Origin: RGIG4079 sp045596365
GTDB lineage: Bacteria; Bacteroidota; Bacteroidia; Bacteroidales; Muribaculaceae
Length of the DNA stretch: 64,000 nucleotides
Reading direction: 5' to 3'
Assembly: GCA_045596365.1 (NCBI GenBank)
Contig: JAZOCE010000019.1
Location: forward strand, 1-64,000
Each line of letters begins with the position of its first letter. Position 1 is the first letter of the stretch. Of the stretch, positions 57,930 through 64,000 are shown in pieces. Under the pieces are notes generated by a model. It was given only the letters and a program-made list of their open reading frames with translations, was not told the origin of the DNA and did not search any database. The position numbers and the translations under genes are program-made.

Positions 57930-59420
57930 ATGGGTATCAAGAGTTTGGTTAAAGACACAGCAATCTACGGATTAAGCAGCATAATTGGACGTTTTCTCAA
58001 TTGGTGCTTGGTTCCTCTGTATACAATTATGTTTCCGGCAGCGGAGTATGGTGTCGTAACCTATATTTATTCCATAGTGGCATTGGCTCTAATCATTCTC
58101 ACTTATGGCATGGAAACAGGGTTTTTCCGCTTTGCCAAGCATGAAGATTACAATCCGTCTCAAGTCTATACCACTGCTTTATCTTCAATAGGGTTTACCT
58201 CCTCATTGTTTATGGCAATTGTGTTGATGTTTTTGACTCCTATTGCCGATGTAATGAATTGTGGGAATACCCCATCATTTGTGTGGATAATGGCGGCAAC
58301 TGTTGCGATTGATGCCTTTACCGCTATCCCTTTTGCCTATTTGCGTTACAAGCAGCGCGCAATGAGATTTGCCATTTTGAAATTGGTAAATATTGGAGTC
58401 AACATCGGACTGAATTTATTCTTTATTCTTGCTTGTCCTTGGATTTGGGAAACAGCTCCTGAGCTCATTTCGTGGTTTTACAATCCAAGTTATGGCATTG
58501 GCTATATTTTTGTGGCTAACCTTATAAGTTCGGCAGTAATACTCGTAATGTTGTTGCCAGAGATTATGGGCGAAAAATTCTCATTCAGCGCTAAATTGCT
58601 AAGTACAATGCTGAAATTCTCGTTCCCGCTATTGATTGCCGGATTAGCAGGTGTGATGAATCAGCATATCGACAAAATTCTTTATCCAATACTCATTGAA
58701 GACACTCATGAGGCAATGACAGGGCTTGGGATATATGGCGCAAACTACAAAATTGCGGTGGTGATGATAATGTTTATTCAAGCATTCCGTTTTGCCTATG
58801 AGCCTCTGATGTTTTCTCGCAAAACCGACAATCGAGAGCAGAAACTGAATGAATACCGCAATGCAATGAAATTTTTTATCATCTTTGCTCTTTTCATTTT
58901 TCTCGGGGTAATGTTCTATCTTGATTTCCTCAAATATTTCATATCACCTAAATATTTTGAAGGACTTAAAGTTGTCCCTATTTTGCTTGTTGCGGAGCTA
59001 TGCTATGGCATATTCTTCAACCTTTCATTGTGGTATAAAAATATTGACAAGACCTATTGGGCGATAATATTCACCTTCACCGGCTTCATTGTAATGGTGG
59101 CGATAAATATCTGGTTTGTTCCCACCTATGGCTATATTGCATGTGCATGTGCAGCATTGGCATGTAACGTTGTGATGATGCTTGCATCCTACATTGTCGG
59201 GAACATCAAAAATCCTATTGGCTATGACACCAAGCGCATCTTGTCATATGTAGCGGTAGCATATACTTTGTACAATATCCCTATCTTTATCGAAACGCCA
59301 TATTTTTGGTTAAATATTCTGATAAAGACCATCCTTTTAGGTATTTATGTTGTTATTGTGATAGAAACTGAAGGGATAAAACCGCTTGCGTTTTTGCACC
59401 GAAAAGCCCCAAAATCATAA
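57930..59420 (+). CDS. Polysaccharide flippase-like membrane protein (MATE/Wzx type)
   Basis: A 496-residue inner-membrane protein with 12-14 helices across its length. The start ATG 57930 (MGIKSLVKDTAIYGLSSIIG) is preferred over an upstream in-frame TTG. The opening GLSSIIGRFLNWCLVPLYTI and the repeated helix pairs (FSFPLLIAGLAGVMNQHIDK near the centre) match oligosaccharide flippases of the Wzx/MurJ-like group. It would move a lipid-linked glycan across the inner membrane. It starts 12 bases after ruvB and fits the neighbouring GT9 and GT4 genes. Confidence 0.88.
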   Translation: MGIKSLVKDTAIYGLSSIIGRFLNWCLVPLYTIMFPAAEYGVVTYIYSIVALALIILTYGMETGFFRFAKHEDYNPSQVYTTALSSIGFTSSLFMAIVLMFLTPIADVMNCGNTPSFVWIMAATVAIDAFTAIPFAYLRYKQRAMRFAILKLVNIGVNIGLNLFFILACPWIWETAPELISWFYNPSYGIGYIFVANLISSAVILVMLLPEIMGEKFSFSAKLLSTMLKFSFPLLIAGLAGVMNQHIDKILYPILIEDTHEAMTGLGIYGANYKIAVVMIMFIQAFRFAYEPLMFSRKTDNREQKLNEYRNAMKFFIIFALFIFLGVMFYLDFLKYFISPKYFEGLKVVPILLVAELCYGIFFNLSLWYKNIDKTYWAIIFTFTGFIVMVAINIWFVPTYGYIACACAALACNVVMMLASYIVGNIKNPIGYDTKRILSYVAVAYTLYNIPIFIETPYFWLNILIKTILLGIYVVIVIETEGIKPLAFLHRKAPKS

Positions 59421-59437
59421 ACACCCAAATAAAAGTT

Positions 59438-60838
59438 ATGAAATATATTAATTTTAATAAATTCAAATCTTTTTTGAGTGGATATTTTGATTTTACATCC
59501 TACTTGTTGTCTCAAGAAGAAGCCGAGGCATCAATAAGAAACGACGTAACATTCAAGGGACCTAATATATTGATTTTGATGCTCGCAATTCTCATTGCGT
59601 CATTAGGTTTAAACACCAATTCTACTGCTGTAATAATAGGAGCAATGCTCATCTCACCATTAATGGGTCCCATCATTGGATTGGGATTAGGTGTTGGAAT
59701 TCTTGATTTTGATTTGATTAAACGCTCGGTGCGCAATCTCGCTATGGCAGCCGGCGTTAGTGTAATCGCATCTACAATATATTTTTTAATTTCACCTGTC
59801 AATGAAGGTCATTCAGAATTATTGGCACGCACTTCACCCACAATCTACGACGTCTTGATAGGGTTATTTGGTGGAGCATCCGGAATATTGGCAATAGGGA
59901 GTCGCAACAAAGGTAATGTTATTCCAGGAGTTGCCATTGCAACAGCACTCATGCCTCCATTGTGTACCGCAGGATATGGTATAGCGACATGGCAATTACA
60001 CTATTTTGCAGGTGCATTTTATCTCTTCCTAATTAACTCTATTTATATAGCTTGCGCGACCACAATAGGGGTTAAGTTCATGAAATACACTCCTAAAAAC
60101 TTTGTGGACGAGCAAAAGGCAAAAAAAGTGAAACACACTGTGTATTGGTTTGCAATACTCACAATGTTGCCAAGCATATATTTGACCTACACTATGGTGC
60201 GTGAAAATAACTTTGCTACGCGCACAAGCCAATTTATAAATGCAGAGTTTAATTTCCCCTCAACACAAGTGTTAAAATACAATACTCAAAATATAGGCGG
60301 AGAAAAAGTCATAAACATAACATTGATCGGAAAGATTTTACCTACTGATTCCTTGCAACTTGCGTTAACGGCTCAACTTCCACGATTTGGGCTTGCCGGC
60401 ACAAAACTAAACATCATTCAAGGAGATGCCTATGGTTCAATTGACACTAAAAATTTGTCCTCAACAATGCTACATGATATATATCAGGTTACACAATCAA
60501 CCATTAATCACCAACAATCATCAATAGATTCACTCAAAAAGATTATTAATAAATACAATTTTAATGATTCTCTAAGCGCTACAATAGCTCCGGAAATAAA
60601 AATATTATTTCCGCAAATCAATGAATTGGCTATAACAAAAGCCGTTTTCAGCGATATCAATACTTCGCAACTTGACTCTATAAACTTAGCGTTAATAGAA
60701 TTCTCGACAAAGATGAGCAATGAACAACGTCAAAAACTCACTGAATATCTATGCGCAAGGTTAAAATTAAATGAAATCAACCTTGTTGATATCAGTTCTA
60801 CTATTAATTTTGCAAAAACAAATAAAAAGACTAAATGA
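59438..60838 (+). CDS. DUF389 membrane protein
   Basis: A 466-residue protein. The DUF389 core spans about residues 40-200: LILMLAILIASLGLNTNSTA, VIIGAMLISPLMGPIIGLGL, LFGGASGILAIGSRNKG and VIPGVAIATALMPPLCTAGY, with about six helices. After a further helix near 225-245 comes a long extracytoplasmic or cytoplasmic tail (about 250-466) with mixed alpha/beta and coiled-coil character, larger than in most DUF389 proteins. Function of the family is unknown. It is 17 bases after the flippase gene and overlaps the next glycosyltransferase gene by four bases. Confidence 0.9.
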   Translation: MKYINFNKFKSFLSGYFDFTSYLLSQEEAEASIRNDVTFKGPNILILMLAILIASLGLNTNSTAVIIGAMLISPLMGPIIGLGLGVGILDFDLIKRSVRNLAMAAGVSVIASTIYFLISPVNEGHSELLARTSPTIYDVLIGLFGGASGILAIGSRNKGNVIPGVAIATALMPPLCTAGYGIATWQLHYFAGAFYLFLINSIYIACATTIGVKFMKYTPKNFVDEQKAKKVKHTVYWFAILTMLPSIYLTYTMVRENNFATRTSQFINAEFNFPSTQVLKYNTQNIGGEKVINITLIGKILPTDSLQLALTAQLPRFGLAGTKLNIIQGDAYGSIDTKNLSSTMLHDIYQVTQSTINHQQSSIDSLKKIINKYNFNDSLSATIAPEIKILFPQINELAITKAVFSDINTSQLDSINLALIEFSTKMSNEQRQKLTEYLCARLKLNEINLVDISSTINFAKTNKKTK

Positions 60839-62097
60839 AACCGCTAAAAGTAACTCTAATAAGCCATAGTGATAGGCTCGGAGGAGCTGCTATTGTTACA
60901 TTCCGACTAATGCAAGCCCTTCGCAAAGCCGGTGTAGATGCACGCATGATAACATTTGTCAAATCCAGCGAAGACGAAAATGTTATTGAAGCATGTCATA
61001 GGAACAAACGTGTGGCGCTATTTCTTATTGAAAGGGGTTGCATTTTTCTACAAAATGGTTTCAGAAAAAAGGATCTTTTCAAGGTCTCCATTGCTAATAC
61101 CGGTCTGCATCTTGAAAAACATCCTTGGATTATCGATGCCGATGTTATCGCTCTAAATTGGATTAATCAAGGAATGTTATCTTTAGAGGGAATAGATCGA
61201 CTATCGGCTCTTGGCAAACCTATAATATGGACCATGCACGACATGTGGTGTCTCACAGGAATATGTCACCATGCTCATGAGTGCAGTAACCACAAAGAAC
61301 AATGTGGAAAATGTCCTTATTTACATCTGTTTAGTTCTCGCAATGACCTTTCTCACAAAGTGTGGATGCGAAAAAAAGAATTATATAGCAGAACTAATAT
61401 TCATTTTGTCGCTGTCAGCAATTGGCTTGCCGAACGTTGTAAGGAAAGTTCCCTGCTTCGTGATAAACCGATTTCGGTCATTCATAATGCTTTCCCCATT
61501 GAGTTTTATATGACAAATCCCACCGCTCCGGTTGTAGAATATGGAATTGACTATACAAAAGATATAATAATTATGGGTGCGGCACGATTGGATGATCCCA
61601 TAAAAGGATTTGAAATTGCAATAGAAGCTCTAAATATTTTCAAAACAAAATATCCAGACGTTGCCAAGAATTGTGTTTCGGTATTTTTTGGTGAGATACG
61701 CGATAGTTCCTTATTGGATAGAATAAAACTTTCACATAAACACATTGGGGTTGTGAATGATGCAAAAATGCTTCGCCAAACATATGCTTGTTCAAAAGTT
61801 GTGCTATCAACATCTCTATATGAAACACTTCCGGGTACTCTAATTGAAGGTCAAGCCGCCGGATGTGTTCCTGTTTCTTTTGGAAAAGGTGGACAAAGAG
61901 ATATTATTAATCATAAAAAGAATGGCTATATCGCAGAATATTTGTCTCCGGAAAGTATTGCTGATGGTATTTTATGGGCATTAGAGAATGCTCCCAACAG
62001 AGATGCACAACATGAAGAGGTGAACAAGCGTTTTGCAGGTGAAGTTATTGCTAATAAATATATTGAACTCTGCAACAAATTACTATCACAACGTTAA
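60835..62097 (+). CDS. Glycosyltransferase family 4-type protein
   Basis: A 420-residue cytoplasmic transferase with two Rossmann-like domains. The acceptor domain opens KVTLISHSDRLGGAAIVTFR (glycine-rich GGAA) and holds IWTMHDMWCLTGICHHAHEC with a cysteine cluster (CSNHKEQCGKC) that may bind a metal. The donor domain has IIIMGAARLDDPIKGFEIAI, VVLSTSLYETLPGTLIEGQA and AAGCVPVSFGKGGQRDIINH (the E..P..L.E motif region). Probably elongates a surface glycan. It overlaps the DUF389 gene and is six bases before the radical SAM gene. Confidence 0.9.
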   Translation: MKPLKVTLISHSDRLGGAAIVTFRLMQALRKAGVDARMITFVKSSEDENVIEACHRNKRVALFLIERGCIFLQNGFRKKDLFKVSIANTGLHLEKHPWIIDADVIALNWINQGMLSLEGIDRLSALGKPIIWTMHDMWCLTGICHHAHECSNHKEQCGKCPYLHLFSSRNDLSHKVWMRKKELYSRTNIHFVAVSNWLAERCKESSLLRDKPISVIHNAFPIEFYMTNPTAPVVEYGIDYTKDIIIMGAARLDDPIKGFEIAIEALNIFKTKYPDVAKNCVSVFFGEIRDSSLLDRIKLSHKHIGVVNDAKMLRQTYACSKVVLSTSLYETLPGTLIEGQAAGCVPVSFGKGGQRDIINHKKNGYIAEYLSPESIADGILWALENAPNRDAQHEEVNKRFAGEVIANKYIELCNKLLSQR

Positions 62098-62103
62098 TCA
62101 AAA

Positions 62104-62880
62104 ATGGTTACTATTCTGTTTCACTCTACAATATTCGGTCCTATCCATAGCCGTCGCTTAGGGATTTCTCTTGGGGTGAATTTATCCCCCAACGATGGCA
62201 AAGTATGTACTTTTGACTGCATATATTGCGAAGCCGGATATAACTCACAAGGAGCCGGAACTTCTGGACTGCCAAAACGTGAAGATGTATATATTCAACT
62301 TGAGGAGAAACTAAAGAAAATGCATGATGCAAGTGAACATCTTGATGTAATAACATTTTCGGGCAATGGAGAGCCATCAATACACCCTGAATTTGAAGGT
62401 ATTATAGATGATACTATAGCATTGCGAAATAAATATTTCCCTAATGTGAAAATCAGCGTGTTGTGCAATTCAACACGATTAGGAGATAATCGAGTGGTCA
62501 ATGCATTGAAAAAAGTTGATAACAACATCTTGAAACTCGACTCAGCAATTACCGATACAATGCGCCTGATTGACCAACCGGCAGCTCCAACATTTACATC
62601 CGAAGGCGTGATAGAGCAAATAGCCCTGTTTGGCAACCAATGTATCGTACAAACAATGATGCTAAGAGGCTATCATAACGGTAAGCGCGTTGACAATACA
62701 ACCAAGGAGGAGGTAGAAGCTCTTTTAAAGGCGTATAAACGCATCAACCCGCGTGAGGTAATGTTATACTCCATTGATCGCAAAACCCCTGAAGATGCGC
62801 TCGAAAAGGTCTCAGTCGATGAGCTAAATTCTATTGCCGACATTTTCCGTGCTGAAGGCATTGCGGTGCAAGTAAATTAA
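62104..62880 (+). CDS. Radical SAM protein
   Basis: A 258-residue radical SAM protein of the group COG0731-like. The cluster motif is CTFDCIYC (Cx3Cx2C, about residues 34-41), preceded by FGPIHSRRLGISLGVNLSP; the glycine-rich SAM site is TFSGNGEPSIHPEFEGI (about 81-97). A C-terminal helical part ends AEGIAVQVN. Related proteins include the tRNA-wybutosine-like TYW1 core, but the substrate here is not known. No signal peptide, so cytoplasmic. Closely spaced with its neighbours (six bases each side). Confidence 0.88.
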   Translation: MVTILFHSTIFGPIHSRRLGISLGVNLSPNDGKVCTFDCIYCEAGYNSQGAGTSGLPKREDVYIQLEEKLKKMHDASEHLDVITFSGNGEPSIHPEFEGIIDDTIALRNKYFPNVKISVLCNSTRLGDNRVVNALKKVDNNILKLDSAITDTMRLIDQPAAPTFTSEGVIEQIALFGNQCIVQTMMLRGYHNGKRVDNTTKEEVEALLKAYKRINPREVMLYSIDRKTPEDALEKVSVDELNSIADIFRAEGIAVQVN

Positions 62881-62886
62881 CTCGCG

Positions 62887-63789
62887 ATGTGCGATAACAT
62901 CACATATCCCAAACCCCTTAAACCGGGAGACAAAATTGCAATTGTTTCCCCTGCCGGAATTGTCAACCCTGATTTTGTACATGCATCAGTGCAAGTCCTT
63001 TCTAATGAAGGATGGACCCCCTATATTAGTAAGCACGCTTTAGGGAAGTATGGCTCATTCAGCGGAAGCATTTCCAATCGACTTGAGGATATAACTAACG
63101 CCTTTATTGACAATGAGACTCGTGCAATATTTTGCAGTCGTGGTGGATATGGCGCGATACATCTGTTAGAAGGTTTATCTGCCCTACCATTAGAACGCGA
63201 CCCTAAATGGCTCATAGGCTTTAGTGATATTTCAGCTCTTCATGCGTTAATGACATCAAAAGGAATTGCGAGCATACATGCCCCAATGACGAAACATCTC
63301 TCGCGCGAGAATGGGACAGATAGCAATTCCTATCAGCTATTTGAGATATTAAGAGGTAAACAACCTCAATATCAATGGAACTCCCATACCCTCAATAAAT
63401 GTGGAAATGTCTCAGGTAAATTAGTTGGAGGAAATCTTGCTGTGTTACAAGCTCTAATTAATACATCTTACGATATTTTCAAAAAAGGCGATATTTTGTT
63501 TATTGAAGATATAGGGGAGCCTATTTATAAAGTACAACGCATGCTTTATCAACTCCGTCTCAGTGGAATATTACAATCATTGAAAGGTCTTATTATAGGA
63601 CAATTTACCAACTATCATCCTGATGCTAATTTCCCCGACATGGAAATAATGATAAGTGAAATTATAAGCCCTTATAAATATCCTGTGGCATTTAATGCCC
63701 CTATTGGTCATGTCAACAATAACATCCCCCTGATTATTGGCTCAGAGATTACCCTTTCTGTAACCAATAAAATAACCTATATCCATTAA
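62887..63789 (+). CDS. LD-carboxypeptidase (peptidase S66)
   Basis: A 300-residue cytoplasmic serine peptidase that removes the terminal D-Ala from L,D-linked tetrapeptides in peptidoglycan recycling. Family marks: PLKPGDKIAIVSPAGIVNPD at the start, IFCSRGGYGAIHLLEGLSAL, the nucleophile Ser in WLIGFSDISALHAL (about 113), GDILFIEDIGEPIYKVQRML with the catalytic Glu (about 212), and GHVNNNIPLIIGSEITLSV with the catalytic His (about 278). Length is normal. Its stop overlaps the stop of the convergent rnhB gene, with only one base between the two stop-codon starts. Confidence 0.94.
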   Translation: MCDNITYPKPLKPGDKIAIVSPAGIVNPDFVHASVQVLSNEGWTPYISKHALGKYGSFSGSISNRLEDITNAFIDNETRAIFCSRGGYGAIHLLEGLSALPLERDPKWLIGFSDISALHALMTSKGIASIHAPMTKHLSRENGTDSNSYQLFEILRGKQPQYQWNSHTLNKCGNVSGKLVGGNLAVLQALINTSYDIFKKGDILFIEDIGEPIYKVQRMLYQLRLSGILQSLKGLIIGQFTNYHPDANFPDMEIMISEIISPYKYPVAFNAPIGHVNNNIPLIIGSEITLSVTNKITYIH

Positions 63790-64000
63790 AATAGGGAAAG
63801 TTGAGGATCTATGAGACGGAATGAAACTCGATGATAAGGTGTAACGCCATAGTTTTCAATGGCTTCACGATGAGCCTTTGTGGGATAACCCTTATTTACA
63901 TTCCAGCCATATTGTGGAAATTCCTCATGCAATCGACACATATATTCATCACGATGAGTCTTTGCTAATATCGATGCCGCCGCAATATTACCAAATCGAC
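63786..64000 (-). CDS. rnhB: Ribonuclease HII, C-terminal part
   Basis: Seventy-one codons of the 3' end are visible; the start lies beyond the window. The translation from the edge reads RFGNIAAASILAKTHRDEYM, then YGWNVNKGYPTKAHREAIEN and YGVTPYHRVSFRLIDPQLSLF. The ASILAKTHRD segment (with its metal-site Asp), GYPTKAHREAI and YGVTPYHR are signatures of RNase HII, which removes ribonucleotides and RNA from RNA-DNA hybrids. The stop is at 63786-63788, inside the end of the convergent LD-carboxypeptidase gene. Confidence 0.93.
   Translation of the reverse strand, partial: RFGNIAAASILAKTHRDEYMCRLHEEFPQYGWNVNKGYPTKAHREAIENYGVTPYHRVSFRLIDPQLSLF

Noticed and set aside
1..64000. tRNA or rRNA genes
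   Set aside because: No T-arm GGTTCGA-type signature in a cloverleaf context or rRNA segment was noticed in the gaps; a tRNAscan run would be decisive.

Overview
The window looks like a chromosomal piece of a gut-type Bacteroidales (Bacteroidota), possibly Muribaculaceae-like; the family is a guess. The grounds are a hybrid two-component system, SusC-like receptor and DUF5689 proteins, C-terminal sorting-like tails, PorZ-like, DUF4271 and DUF4254 proteins, and many Bacteroidota-style promoters (TTTG at -33, TAnnTTTG at -7). Most of the window is AT-rich. The first 4.7 kb is visibly GC-richer. I found no rRNA, tRNA or CRISPR array.

Layout. 1-4.7 kb: a hybrid two-component sensor/regulator running off the left edge, which appears to lack its ATPase domain; a remnant of an AraC-type regulator; and a GNAT acetyltransferase. 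4.8-6.5 kb: serS and a YqeY-like gene. 6.7-17.5 kb: a TonB-dependent receptor with two DUF5689 surface lipoproteins on the minus strand, divergent from a secreted endonuclease/exonuclease/phosphatase protein and a large secreted OB-fold/chitobiase-C-like protein. This set suggests nucleic-acid or nucleotide-polymer scavenging. 17.6-18.3 kb: a heavily structured apparent RNA, a small XRE regulator and a perfect 36-bp palindrome. 18.4-25.7 kb: an eight-gene operon of exported proteins resembling parts of FlgO/FlgP/FlgT/CsgG-type outer-membrane systems, plus a WG-repeat protein; one gene has a -1 shift exactly on an A_AAA_AAC heptamer. 25.7-26.4 kb: a very AT-rich non-coding region with repeated TGTTGATAA and ATTTACA words, a candidate replication origin or regulatory hub.

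26.4-45.8 kb is mainly housekeeping: nadA, leuS, an rdgB-like gene, a PorZ-like propeller protein, WbqC, lepB, dapB, an epimerase, a TatD-family gene, yidD, rnpA, a hemD-like gene, DUF4271, a LOG-family gene, a GH13 lipoprotein, an HMA-fused metal permease and serine dehydratase. A candidate small RNA lies near 38.0 kb. 45.9-64 kb: frr/pyrH, then a long plus-strand run (mannose-1-phosphate guanylyltransferase, TPR, YfhO, methyltransferase-like, a XerD-like recombinase, a compact RHS-HNH toxin with a candidate immunity gene, DUF4254, GT9, ruvB, flippase, DUF389, GT4, radical SAM, LD-carboxypeptidase) and the 3' end of rnhB. Many of these serve cell-envelope and surface-glycan assembly.

All assignments come from reading the sequence and from family knowledge; no database search was run.
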